A stretch of 64,000 bases of DNA. Origin: Aurantiacibacter sp. MUD11 (GTDB lineage: Bacteria; Pseudomonadota; Alphaproteobacteria; Sphingomonadales; Sphingomonadaceae). The stretch spans positions 2,046,001 to 2,110,000 of the forward strand of contig NZ_CP114054.1 in assembly GCF_026967575.1 (NCBI RefSeq), written 5' to 3'. Of this stretch, positions 19,823-27,287 are shown in pieces (the first letter of the stretch is position 1; the number at the start of each line of letters is the position of its first letter). Position numbers and translations under genes: made by a program. The notes under the pieces were generated by a model, which was not told the origin of the DNA, did no database searches, and saw only the letters and a program-made list of their open reading frames with translations.

Positions 19823-20353
19823 TTACAGCCTGCTGAACACGCCGCAGGCGATCCGGCTGCCGGCAGCCCCGGCTGGATCCGAGCGATAATCGTCAGCACC
19901 TTCGTGTACCACGATTGCCGTGCCGTCGGCGTCGAAGATCTGCGGAATGATCGTGCTGCTGGTTCCGCGCAGGATCGCACTCAGCGTGCCGACGCCATCG
20001 GCTGCAATAGTGGCATTGGGCAGGTCGCCAAGGTGCGCTCCGCGTGGGTTGCGCGTTCCATGTTCGTTACCGCCAGGATTGAGATGCCCACCGGCAGACG
20101 TGAAGTCCGCCGCGCTGCAGTCGCCCGTAGTGTGCAGGTGGACCGCATGATCACCTGCCGGCAGGCCTTCGAACGAAGCCGAAATGGTCACTTCACCGGC
20201 AAGCGAATAGAGCCGGGCGGTTCCGACAGCCTGGCCATTCCTGTCCGCGATTGTCGCAACGCCCACTTCCTCGGCGGCGCTTTCGTAGACGGTGGCGCAT
20301 CCCGCGGTGGCGAGCATCAGGGTCGAGAAAATGGCAATCTTGTGCATGGACAT
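19823..20353 (-). CDS. sodC: Cu/Zn superoxide dismutase, lipoprotein
   Basis: 176 residues. A lipoprotein signal ends in LATAGC. The copper ligands HLHTTG, the zinc region GGHLNPGGNEHG with the extra His/Asp, and the late copper histidine (VVHEGADD) are present, as are the two disulphide cysteines (GDC and IACG). SodC removes superoxide in the periplasm. The terminal ACGVFSRL matches the common ACGVI ending. The gene lies downstream of a possible small ORF on the same strand. Confidence 0.92.
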   Translation of the reverse strand: MSMHKIAIFSTLMLATAGCATVYESAAEEVGVATIADRNGQAVGTARLYSLAGEVTISASFEGLPAGDHAVHLHTTGDCSAADFTSAGGHLNPGGNEHGTRNPRGAHLGDLPNATIAADGVGTLSAILRGTSSTIIPQIFDADGTAIVVHEGADDYRSDPAGAAGSRIACGVFSRL

Positions 20354-20409
20354 GATGTTCCTTCGAATCAGCCTTTAAAGCAGAACGGCTGACATCGCAT
20401 TCGGGTCCA

Positions 20410-20583
20410 TCAATTGGTAGGGAGAATCCCCGCGGATTGCAGGGCAGCGATCAGCCCTGCGATCGCTGCGCGCGCTTCGACGTCTTCATTCGTCCCGCCG
20501 GTGGGTGCCGAAACAGCTGGCGCGCGGTTCCTTTGATGAATCCAGTGTACCAAAATCGCTGAGTATGTAACGCAAAATAGCAC
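20410..20583 (-). CDS. Possible small membrane ORF (57 aa), unannotated
   Basis: Reading the minus strand from GTG 20583 to TGA at 20412-20410 gives 57 residues: a hydrophobic start (LFCVTYSAILVHWI), a basic stop-transfer (HQRNR), a flexible segment (APAVSAPTGGTNED) and an amphipathic helix (EARAAIAGLIAALQSAGIL). The composition looks like a single-pass small membrane protein rather than random sequence. The open frame continues to 20634 without ATG, coding further aromatic and hydrophobic residues, so the start is unsure. It would lie 56 bp before sodC on the same strand. I do not recognise a family; it could also be a gene remnant. Confidence 0.45.
   Translation of the reverse strand: MLFCVTYSAILVHWIHQRNRAPAVSAPTGGTNEDVEARAAIAGLIAALQSAGILPTN
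20439..20469. repeat. Two interlocked inverted repeats
   Basis: GCAGGGC (20439-20445) pairs with GCCCTGC (20454-20460), and GCAGCGATC (20444-20452) pairs with GATCGCTGC (20461-20469). The arms interleave, so the two hairpins are mutually exclusive. They fall in the C-terminal codons of the possible small ORF. Confidence 0.6.
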
Positions 20584-20604
20584 TCCGTTATAACCATAAT
20601 GCGC

Positions 20605-20610
20605 TATAAT
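20605..20610 (+). promoter_or_regulatory. TATAAT -10-like element in an A+T-rich stretch
   Basis: A perfect TATAAT lies 92 bp before the YqaA-family gene in a stretch (about 20560-20640) that is far richer in A+T than the rest of the window. No TTGACA-like -35 is apparent. The stretch probably holds promoters for both directions. Confidence 0.35.
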
Positions 20611-20701
20611 ATCAAAGTAAAAGTGCCAAAACGGTTATATTTGTTGGCTTGCAGGGGGCGGTTCGCTCCACTAATCGACGGGAAACGGCACAGGATTCCC
20701 C

Positions 20702-21346
20702 ATGCTTCGCGGACTATACGACTGGACGATGGCCAAGGCCGCGCATCCCCATGCGCAGTGGTGGCTGGCTTTCTTCGCCTTCATCGAATCGAGCTTCTTC
20801 CCCATTCCGCCGCATCCGCTGCTGGGGCTGATGTGCCTGGCAGAGCCGAAGAAGGCGCTGCGCTTCGCTCTGATCTGCACCGGCTTTTCCGTGCTGGGCG
20901 GTCTGTTCGGCTACGTGATCGGCTACTTTCTCTACGATCTCGTGGGCGTCTGGCTGATCGGCGCGCTGGGACTGACCGAGGCCTTCCCGCAGGCGGCCTG
21001 CTATCTGAACGAGCGCGACTGGGAAGTGATCGTGGTGGCGGGGGCCACGCCCGTGCCGTTCAAGCTGCTGACGATCACCGCCGGTTTCATCTCCATGAAC
21101 CTCGGCACCTTCATCATCGCCAGCGTGGCCGGGCGCGGCTTCATCTTCATGACCGTGGGTGTGCTGTTCCGCCTGTTCGGTGCACCGATCAAGGCGGTGA
21201 TCGACAAGTACCTGGGCACGGTCACGACGATCTTCGTCGTGCTGGTGATCGGCGGCTTCATCGCGCTGACGCAGCTTGGCCATGGCGAAGATGGCGATAC
21301 GCCGGAAGACCGCTGCGCCCAGGTAACCTCGATCGACGACATCTGA
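20702..21346 (+). CDS. YqaA / VTT (DedA-like) inner-membrane protein
   Basis: 214 residues with four to five hydrophobic segments. ESSFFPIPPHPLLG near residue 29 and GATPVPFKLLTITAGF near 117 are the paired half-helix motifs of the VTT/DedA superfamily, and the overall pattern fits the YqaA branch. DedA-family proteins are implicated in lipid flipping and membrane homeostasis; a specific role is not known here. It precedes the arsenic operon by 60 bp but is separated from it by the operator-like palindrome. Confidence 0.85.
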   Translation: MLRGLYDWTMAKAAHPHAQWWLAFFAFIESSFFPIPPHPLLGLMCLAEPKKALRFALICTGFSVLGGLFGYVIGYFLYDLVGVWLIGALGLTEAFPQAACYLNERDWEVIVVAGATPVPFKLLTITAGFISMNLGTFIIASVAGRGFIFMTVGVLFRLFGAPIKAVIDKYLGTVTTIFVVLVIGGFIALTQLGHGEDGDTPEDRCAQVTSIDDI

Positions 21347-21376
21347 TTTCGCGGTTCATCGAAATAGGACTTGCAA

Positions 21377-21420
21377 TCATCCTGCTTCATTTCGATAGTT
21401 GTCGAAATGAAGCAGGATGA
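21377..21420 (+). promoter_or_regulatory. Perfect 19-bp inverted repeat over the arsR start (probable operator)
   Basis: The arms 21377-21395 and 21402-21420 are perfect reverse complements separated by TAGTTG. The centre (TTTCGA-N6-TCGAAA) has the AT-rich imperfect-palindrome character of ArsR-family operators. The arsR ATG (21407-21409) lies inside the right arm, so in RNA the start codon would be inside a stable hairpin. Confidence 0.7.
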
Positions 21421-21739
21421 AGTCATCGCCGCGCTCTCAGCGCTCGCGCAGGATTCGCGGCTCGATGTCTTTCGCCTGCTGGTCGAAGCCGGGCCCGATG
21501 GTCTGGCGGCGGGCGAGATCGCCCGGCGGCTCGGCCTGCCGAATTCCTCGCTCTCGTTCCACCTCGCACAACTGCAGCAAGGCGGGCTGATCGCACAGCG
21601 CCGCGACGGACGTTCCCTGATCTACAGTGCCGATTTTGCCTGCATGGACGCGTTGATCGGCTTCCTCACGGCCAATTGCTGCCAGGGCGAGGAGTGTGAC
21701 GCAACCAGGCCCGCCCGCCTGACGGAGACCTGCAAGTAG
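21407..21739 (+). CDS. arsR: ArsR-family arsenical repressor
   Basis: 110 residues from ATG 21407; a TTG at 21371 is in frame but would put the palindrome in the coding region. The winged-helix core is clear (LGLPNSSLSFHLAQLQQGGL recognition helix). The E. coli-type ELCVCD metal site is absent; instead Cys91, Cys92 and Cys97 sit at the C-terminus (NCCQGEEC), the arrangement known from Acidithiobacillus ferrooxidans ArsR. Arsenite binding there releases DNA. It heads arsR-arsC-acr3. No Shine-Dalgarno is visible. Confidence 0.9.
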   Translation: MKQDEVIAALSALAQDSRLDVFRLLVEAGPDGLAAGEIARRLGLPNSSLSFHLAQLQQGGLIAQRRDGRSLIYSADFACMDALIGFLTANCCQGEECDATRPARLTETCK

Positions 21740-21741
21740 CC

Positions 21742-22248
21742 ATGCGCAACGTCCTGTTCCTGTGCACCGCCAATTCGGCGCGCTCGATCCTTGCCGAGGC
21801 AATCCTGCGTGATGCCGCACCGGGTCGCTTCCAGGCATATTCCGCGGGCAGTTCGCCACGCGGGGTGCCCAATCCGCTGGCGATGCAACTGCTGGCGGCG
21901 AAGGGGCACGACACGTCCTCTCTCCGCTCGAAGAGCTGGGACGACTTCACCGGGCCCGGCGCTGGCACGATGCACGCGGTGATTACCGTGTGCGACAATG
22001 CCAAGAGCGAAAGCTGCCCAATCTGGCCGGGCCATCCGGTGCAGGCGCATTGGGGCATCCCCGATCCCGCAGGCTACGCCGACGATGGCAGCCACGTGGA
22101 TGGCGAGCTGGCAGGTTTCGAGACTGCCTATCGCCGCCTGACTGACCGCGTGCTGGCGATGCTCAAGCTGGATGAAGACAGCCTGTCGGATCGTGAATGG
22201 CGCGATGCGCTGATCCGGATCGGCAAGGAAACGGAAGGCGCCACCTGA
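21742..22248 (+). CDS. arsC: Arsenate reductase, LMW-phosphatase type
   Basis: 168 residues. The active-site loop is CTANSARS with Cys8 and Arg14 (C-x5-R). Further cysteines at 84 and 92 ([15 protein letters not shown]) match the relay cysteines of this ArsC class, so it is expected to use a thiol cascade to reduce arsenate to arsenite in the cytoplasm. It starts 2 bp after arsR and overlaps acr3 by one base. The C-terminal 30 residues extend beyond the minimal fold, as in other alphaproteobacterial members. Confidence 0.92.
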   Translation: MRNVLFLCTANSARSILAEAILRDAAPGRFQAYSAGSSPRGVPNPLAMQLLAAKGHDTSSLRSKSWDDFTGPGAGTMHAVITVCDNAKSESCPIWPGHPVQAHWGIPDPAGYADDGSHVDGELAGFETAYRRLTDRVLAMLKLDEDSLSDREWRDALIRIGKETEGAT

Positions 22249-23273
22249 TGGCATCGTTCGAACGATATCTCTCGATCTGGGTAGCGCTGGCGATTGCCGC
22301 CGGGGTAATCCTAGGCCTTGTCGCGCCGGCTGTGGCCACCGCGCTTGCCGGGCTGGAATACGCCTCCGTAAACCTCGTGGTAGCCGTGCTCATCTGGGCA
22401 ATGATCTACCCGATGATGGTGGCGGTGGATTTTGCCAGCATCCGAGGCATTGGTACCAAACCCAAGGGACTCATCATTACCCTGGTGGTGAACTGGCTGG
22501 TGAAGCCCTTCACTATGGCGGCGCTTGCGGTGCTGTTCTTCGACTACCTCTATTCCGGCATCATTCCGGAAGGTGACGCACAGCAGTATATCGCCGGGCT
22601 GATCCTGCTGGGCGCAGCCCCTTGTACGGCGATGGTGTTCGTCTGGTCCCAACTGACCAAGGGCGATCCGGCTTACACGCTGGTGCAGGTATCGGTGAAC
22701 GACCTGATCATGATCGTCGCCTTCGCCCCCATCGTGGCCTTGCTGCTGGGCGTGACCGACATTGTCGTACCGTGGGATACGCTGCTGTTGTCGGTGGTGC
22801 TTTACGTTGCCTTCCCGCTGCTGGCCGGCTGGCTGACACGCCGCTCGCTCATCTCTCGCGCAGCGGGTGACGACCATGCAGTCGAGGCATTTACGGCCCG
22901 CCTGAAGCCGTTTTCCATCGTCGGGCTGCTGGCCACCGTCGTTTTGCTCTTCGCATTTCAGGCGGAGACCATCGTTGCGCAACCGGTACTGATCGTCCTG
23001 ATCGCAATCCCCATTGTCATTCAGTCTTACGGCATCTTCGCCGCCGCATATGCCGCTGCCTGGGCATGGCGCGTGCCGCACAGCATTGCCGCACCCTGCG
23101 CGTTGATTGGCACGTCCAATTTCTTCGAACTGGCAGTGGCGGTCGCCATCGGCCTGTTTGGGCTGACCAGCGGTGCAGCACTGGCCACCGTGGTGGGCGT
23201 GCTGGTGGAAGTCCCAGTGATGCTGTCGCTGGTTGCGCTGGCCAACAGGTCGCGCGGGAAGTTCCCCGCCTAG
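22248..23273 (+). CDS. acr3: Arsenite efflux transporter ACR3
   Basis: 341 residues with ten hydrophobic segments. The family signature is [14 protein letters not shown] with Cys126, a residue essential for arsenite transport in studied ACR3 proteins, followed by VSVNDLIM. It exports arsenite using the membrane potential. ATG 22248 overlaps the arsC stop (TGATG). Together the three genes form a minimal arsenic resistance operon. Despite its mobile-gene nature, I see no flanking transposase or attachment site. Confidence 0.93.
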   Translation: MASFERYLSIWVALAIAAGVILGLVAPAVATALAGLEYASVNLVVAVLIWAMIYPMMVAVDFASIRGIGTKPKGLIITLVVNWLVKPFTMAALAVLFFDYLYSGIIPEGDAQQYIAGLILLGAAPCTAMVFVWSQLTKGDPAYTLVQVSVNDLIMIVAFAPIVALLLGVTDIVVPWDTLLLSVVLYVAFPLLAGWLTRRSLISRAAGDDHAVEAFTARLKPFSIVGLLATVVLLFAFQAETIVAQPVLIVLIAIPIVIQSYGIFAAAYAAAWAWRVPHSIAAPCALIGTSNFFELAVAVAIGLFGLTSGAALATVVGVLVEVPVMLSLVALANRSRGKFPA

Positions 23274-23276
23274 GGC

Positions 23277-24527
23277 CTAGATGATCCCCACGGCCTTCCC
23301 GGCACGTCCGAACATGCCGAGGATCGTGCCGACCTCTTCGTCCGAATGCTCGGCGCAGAGCGAACAGCGCAGCAGCGTCATGTTCGCGGGCGTTGCCGGC
23401 GGACGGGCAAGGTTAACGTAGAGGCCTTCCTGCAGCAGCGCACTCCACATGGCGGCACCCTTCTCCAGGTCGGGCATGATTACCGCGACGATGGCGCTCT
23501 GCGGTTCCTCGGTGCCGAGTTGGAAACCCATTTCGCGCAGGCCCGAGTGCAGGCGCTTGGAGTTCTCCCACAGGTGCGCGCGCTTGCTATGCCCGTGCAT
23601 CAGCTTGCGGATCGAGGTCGCCGCCGTGGCTACCACGCTGGGCGGCAGGCTGGCGGTGAACACATAGGGGCGGCACACAAGGCGCATGATCTCGAACTTG
23701 GGGTGGTTGGAGACGCAGAAGCCACCCACCGTACCCACGCTCTTCGAAAACGTGCCGATGATGAAGTCGACGTCGTCGATGACGCCCGCTTGCTCCACCA
23801 CGCCGCGGCCGTGTTCGCCGATGAAGCCCATGGAGTGCGCTTCGTCGACCAGGACCATGGCCCCGTACTTCTTCGCGACGGCCACCATCTCGGCCAGCGG
23901 GGCGATGTCGCCCAGCATGGAATAGACGCCTTCCAGCACCACCAGTTTGCCAGCGCCTTCCGGGATACGACGCAGGCGCTTTTCCATCGCCTCGATATCG
24001 TTGTGCTTGAAGGGCACGATTTCCGCATCGCCCATCTTGCAGCCGTCCCAGATGCTGGCGTGGCTGTCGATGTCGAGCACGACATAGTCGCCCTTGCCGG
24101 CGATGGTGGAGATGATCCCGAGGTTGGCCTGGTAGCCGGTCGAGAACACCATGGCGTGATCCATGTCGTAGAACTCGCGCAGCGCGTCCTCGCACTCCTT
24201 GTGGCCCTGGTACGTGCCATTGAGCACGCGGCTACCGGTCGTGCCGGAACCATAGTCGGCCAGCGCCTGTTGCCCTGCCGCGATCACGTCCGGGTCGAAG
24301 GTCATGCCCATGTAGTTGTAGGTGCCGAGCAGGATGGTGTCGCGCCCGTTGCAGATCGCCCGGGTGGGGGAGAGCACCTTCTCCATCACCAGCGAGAATG
24401 GATCCTCCACGCCGCTGGCGAGCAGGTTCTCGCGGATGGCGATGGTTTCGTCGAACTTGGAGAACAGGTCCTTCGACTCGCCCTCGCGCTCCACCGGCTG
24501 GTCCGGCTGGGAAATGCCTTCGCTCAT
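23277..24527 (-). CDS. spt: Serine palmitoyltransferase
   Basis: 416 residues from ATG 24527, which follows the acp stop by 8 bp. It is an alpha-oxoamine synthase: DSHASIWDG (His156 stacks on PLP), LVDEAHSMGFIGEHG, and the PLP lysine in GTFSKSVGTVGG (Lys262). Wording such as RPPATPANMTLLRCSLCAEH and the C-terminal MFGRAGKAVG match bacterial SPT from Sphingomonas. It condenses serine with an acyl thioester to start sphingolipid synthesis, giving the glycosphingolipids that replace LPS in sphingomonads. The adjacent acp gene probably supplies the acyl carrier. Confidence 0.92.
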   Translation of the reverse strand: MSEGISQPDQPVEREGESKDLFSKFDETIAIRENLLASGVEDPFSLVMEKVLSPTRAICNGRDTILLGTYNYMGMTFDPDVIAAGQQALADYGSGTTGSRVLNGTYQGHKECEDALREFYDMDHAMVFSTGYQANLGIISTIAGKGDYVVLDIDSHASIWDGCKMGDAEIVPFKHNDIEAMEKRLRRIPEGAGKLVVLEGVYSMLGDIAPLAEMVAVAKKYGAMVLVDEAHSMGFIGEHGRGVVEQAGVIDDVDFIIGTFSKSVGTVGGFCVSNHPKFEIMRLVCRPYVFTASLPPSVVATAATSIRKLMHGHSKRAHLWENSKRLHSGLREMGFQLGTEEPQSAIVAVIMPDLEKGAAMWSALLQEGLYVNLARPPATPANMTLLRCSLCAEHSDEEVGTILGMFGRAGKAVGII

Positions 24528-24534
24528 GTCGGCC

Positions 24535-24777
24535 TCAGTCAGCTGCCTGGCTGTGTACTGCATCGACCAGCTGGCCGTAATTCTCGATCTCGGCCTGCTG
24601 GTTCATGGAAATGATGATGTCGAATTCGTCCTCGATTGCGGCGACGAAATCCATCACCGTGAGGCTGTCGAATTCCAGGTCACCGGCGAAGGTCGTGTCA
24701 TCGGCAATGGCTACGCCCTTCTTGTTGAAGGGCTCGATGATCGAGCGGATACGGGTGTCGACGTCGGCGCGGTCCAT
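24535..24777 (-). CDS. Acyl carrier protein paired with serine palmitoyltransferase
   Basis: 80 residues. The phosphopantetheine site is LEFDSLTVMDF with Ser38. The rest is acidic with four helices, as in ACPs. Its place directly before spt matches the arrangement known from Sphingomonas wittichii and Caulobacter, where a dedicated ACP delivers the acyl chain to SPT. The expected partner acyl-ACP synthetase and the ceramide reductase/synthase genes are not adjacent. It is probably distinct from the housekeeping AcpP. Confidence 0.88.
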   Translation of the reverse strand: MDRADVDTRIRSIIEPFNKKGVAIADDTTFAGDLEFDSLTVMDFVAAIEDEFDIIISMNQQAEIENYGQLVDAVHSQAAD

Positions 24778-24926
24778 CAGGCGTGCATTCCTTGGTTAAA
24801 CATGTTGGCCCGGCCATAGAGCCGGAGCGATGCTGCGGCAAACCTTTCGCGCCGCCGCTTGTCAAGCGCGCGACACGGTGGCAGCCTTCCTCGCACCCTG
24901 TCGAGCTATTCGCAGGAGGGGGCAGT

Positions 24927-25481
24927 ATGGACGATAACAGCTTGATTGAAGAGGCGGAACCCGCGCCTCCGTCAACGTCTGACGATTACAGCGCCAATGC
25001 CGTGCAATTGCTGCGCACGGTGCAGGTCAATTCACTGTTGCTGTCGCAGATGGCCGACCAGAAGGCCTCCATCCTGATGGGAGCGACCTTTCTGGTGTTC
25101 TCCATCGCGGTCAGCCGTTCGCTGGCCGGAGACATGCCGTGGGCGCTGGGCGTGCTGGCGGTGTTCGCCTTTCTCAGCGCCTTGCTGGCGGTGCTGGCCG
25201 TGCTCCCCTCGGTACGCAAGCCCGATGGCGGGCAGAAGCCGAACCTGATGTTCTTCGGCCATTTCGCCCATCGCGACGAAGAGGAATGGATGCAGGAAGT
25301 GCTGGCAAGGCTGCACGAGGACGAGGGCGTCTTTCGCACCATGCTGCACGACATCTACCAGAACGGGCAGGTGCTGCAGCGGCGCAAGTATCGCTACCTC
25401 GGCTATGCCTACCGGGTGTTCATCGTCGGCCTGTTCTTCACCCTGGGCGCCTTCGTGATCGAATTCGGCGCGACCTACTAG
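24927..25481 (+). CDS. Pycsar effector-like transmembrane protein (PycTM / DUF5706)
   Basis: 184 residues from ATG 24927, preceded by AGGAGGGGG, a strong ribosome site. The signature QMADQKASILMGATFLVFS around residues 40-58, a second hydrophobic helix (ALGVLAVFAFLSALLAVLAV), then LMFFGHFAH, a long charged region and RRKYRYLGYAYRVF with a third membrane helix match the PycTM family, whose known members are membrane-disrupting effectors switched on by cyclic CMP or UMP from a PycC cyclase during phage attack. No cyclase lies within the window. It may be a housekeeping relative. It is divergent from acp-spt and convergent with divK. Confidence 0.75.
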   Translation: MDDNSLIEEAEPAPPSTSDDYSANAVQLLRTVQVNSLLLSQMADQKASILMGATFLVFSIAVSRSLAGDMPWALGVLAVFAFLSALLAVLAVLPSVRKPDGGQKPNLMFFGHFAHRDEEEWMQEVLARLHEDEGVFRTMLHDIYQNGQVLQRRKYRYLGYAYRVFIVGLFFTLGAFVIEFGATY

Positions 25482-25485
25482 CCTG

Positions 25486-25863
25486 TCAGGCTGCGGCGCG
25501 ATCCACCAGGCCCTTCACCGCGGCCATGAACGGCCCGATGCTCACCGGCTTCGACAGGTAGCCTTCCGCTCCGCATTCGCGGATGCGTTCCTCGTCACCC
25601 TTGCCGGCATAGGCGGTCACCGCCAGCACCGGCACCTTGGACAAGTCGGCATCGCCCTTCATCGTGGTGATGAGGTCGATCCCCGATACGTCCTGCAACT
25701 GGATATCCATCACTACGAGGTTGGGGATGAAGGCGCGGGCGCGTTCGATGGCCTGGTTGCCATCTGCGCAGGGTTCCACGGCGAAGCCGCCAGCTTGCAG
25801 CACGTCGCAGAAAAGTTTCCTGTTCAGATCGTTGTCCTCGACAACGAGGATACGCTTCGTCAT
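25486..25863 (-). CDS. divK: Single-domain response regulator DivK
   Basis: 125 residues, a receiver domain with nothing after it. Acidic pocket ED at residues 9-10, phospho-acceptor Asp53 (VVMDIQLQDVSG), the Thr/Ala switch (VLAVTAYAG) and Lys in YLSKPVS are all present. In Caulobacter DivK is controlled by PleC/DivJ and through DivL and CckA governs CtrA phosphorylation; CtrA is encoded here at 45267. pleD, which often follows divK, is absent; the gene convergently abuts the Pycsar-like gene. Confidence 0.92.
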   Translation of the reverse strand: MTKRILVVEDNDLNRKLFCDVLQAGGFAVEPCADGNQAIERARAFIPNLVVMDIQLQDVSGIDLITTMKGDADLSKVPVLAVTAYAGKGDEERIRECGAEGYLSKPVSIGPFMAAVKGLVDRAAA

Positions 25864-25978
25864 GGAGCCCCCGAAAGCCTCCTCCCCACTTGGGAGGCCT
25901 GACCCTTATCGTTCTTACAGGTAGCTGACAATTCGTAGCGATGCTAAAGATTCGGTAAACGACGCTTCGGCAACGGCG

Positions 25979-26206
25979 CTGGCGGCGCTCGGCTGGGTGC
26001 TTGCCAATGACGACCGGGCGCAGCGCTTCCTCGACCTGACCGGGCTGACGCCGGACGGTCTGCGCGATGCCCTGGGCGACCTTTCGACGCACCGGGCCAT
26101 CCTCGATTTCCTCGCTGCGCACGAACCGGATCTGCTGGGCGCTGCCGAGGCGCTGGGCCTCGCTCCGGAGCAACTGGTTGCCGCCCGACAGGAGCTGTCC
26201 GAATGA
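25979..26206 (+). CDS. DUF3572 family protein, start codon uncertain
   Basis: The sequence from GTG 25997 reads MLANDDRAQRFLDLTGL and continues with a helical DUF3572 pattern (LTPDGLRDALGDL). Family members have one further helix before this, and the in-frame codons upstream do encode it (ATALAALGW), but there is no ATG, GTG or TTG between the stop at 25922 and 25997. I mark the frame from CTG 25979; GTG 25997 is the conservative choice (69 residues). Function is unknown. DUF3572 beside divK is an arrangement seen in alphaproteobacteria; here the two diverge. It overlaps the HAD gene by 4 bp and heads a five-gene operon. Confidence 0.7.
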   Translation: MAALGWVLANDDRAQRFLDLTGLTPDGLRDALGDLSTHRAILDFLAAHEPDLLGAAEALGLAPEQLVAARQELSE

Positions 26207-26832
26207 GCCGCCCGTTGGTAATTACCGATTGCGACGAAGTGCTGCTGCACATGGTCCGCCATTTCCGCGACTGGCTCGACCGTGAGCACAATGTCGCCTT
26301 CGAGCTTGAGGGCAATCCCTTCGTCCAGTCGATGCGCCGTCGTGACAGCGATGCCGACCTGACCGAGGCCGAGGTGTGGGAGCTGCTGGGCGCATTCTTC
26401 GATACCGAGATGGAAACGCAGGAGCCGATTGCAGGTGCAGTCGATTCGATCGCCGAACTGCAGCGCGAGGCGGACGTGGTGGTGCTCACCAACCTCGTCG
26501 ATGCGCGCAACGAGGCGCGCCGCCGGCAGCTGCGCGACATCGGCATCACTGCGCCGGTCTTCACCAACCAGGGGCCCAAGGGCGGCCTGCTCCGCCGGAT
26601 CGTGGAAGAGCATGGCGCCAGCCGCGCGGTGTTCATCGACGACATCGCCAAGCACCACGAATCGGCGATGGAGCATGCCGGGCACGTCCACCGGCTGCAC
26701 TTCTGCGGCGAGCCGGCCATCGCCCCGCATGTCCCCTGCGCGCACGAGGCGGGCCATGCCCATGCGCGGATAGACAATTGGGCAGAAGCTCTGCCATGGA
26801 TCATCGAAACGCTGCATGGAGAACGGCAATGA
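26203..26832 (+). CDS. HAD-family hydrolase
   Basis: 209 residues. The first HAD motif is TDCDEV (Asp9 nucleophile, Asp11 acid), the second is VVLTNLVD, a lysine follows in NQGPKGGLL, and the fourth motif is FIDDIAKHH. Together these give a complete phosphatase active site, so it probably hydrolyses a small phosphate ester. ATG 26203 overlaps the DUF3572 stop and its own stop overlaps ridA (ATGA both times), so expression is coupled. Substrate unknown. Confidence 0.8.
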   Translation: MSRPLVITDCDEVLLHMVRHFRDWLDREHNVAFELEGNPFVQSMRRRDSDADLTEAEVWELLGAFFDTEMETQEPIAGAVDSIAELQREADVVVLTNLVDARNEARRRQLRDIGITAPVFTNQGPKGGLLRRIVEEHGASRAVFIDDIAKHHESAMEHAGHVHRLHFCGEPAIAPHVPCAHEAGHAHARIDNWAEALPWIIETLHGERQ

Positions 26833-27287
26833 GCATCGAGGCACGGCTTGCGGAACTGGGCATCGAACTGCCCAAGGCGGCGGCCCCCGTGGCGGCCTAT
26901 GTGCCGGTGGTGGTGGCGAACGGCCTTGCCCATGTATCCGGCCAGCTCCCTTTCGTCGACGGCCAGCTCGTCACCGGGCGGCTGGGCGAGGACGTCTCGC
27001 TGGAGGACGGACAGGCTGCGGCGCGCGCCTGCGGCCTGATGATCCTGTCGCAGTTGCAGGAGGCGGGCATTGCGCTCGACCGGGTGGAGCGCGTGGTGAA
27101 GCTGGGCGCTTTCGTCAATTCGACCGCCGATTTCACGGACCAGCCCAAGGTCGCCAATGGCGCGTCGGAGCTGATGTTCGAAATTTTCGGCGACAAGGGC
27201 CGCCACGCCCGTGCAGCCGTCGGCGTACCGGCATTGCCGCTGGGTGCCGCCGTCGAAGTGGACGCGGTGATCGCCATTGCGGACTGA
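26829..27287 (+). CDS. RidA family protein
   Basis: 152 residues with the YjgF/RidA chorismate-mutase-like fold: VVVANGLAHVSGQLPFVDG at the N-terminus and the subunit-interface region RHARAAVGVPALPLGA with the arginine that binds the substrate carboxylate in RidA enzymes. It belongs to the longer YjgF-like branch (about 150 residues) rather than classical 128-residue RidA. RidA deaminates reactive enamines from PLP enzymes; this branch is less studied. It overlaps the HAD gene by 4 bp and the GDPD gene by 11 bp. Confidence 0.85.
   Translation: MSIEARLAELGIELPKAAAPVAAYVPVVVANGLAHVSGQLPFVDGQLVTGRLGEDVSLEDGQAAARACGLMILSQLQEAGIALDRVERVVKLGAFVNSTADFTDQPKVANGASELMFEIFGDKGRHARAAVGVPALPLGAAVEVDAVIAIAD

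Noticed and set aside
20439..20469. H-type pseudoknot from the interlocked repeats
   Set aside because: Both crossing loops would be about 0 nt, too short to span 7-9 bp stems; alternative hairpins are the better reading.
20599..21420. 273-codon plus-strand frame over the YqaA gene
   Set aside because: Out of frame with the clear VTT/YqaA membrane protein and rich in Arg/Gly, as expected of a shadow.
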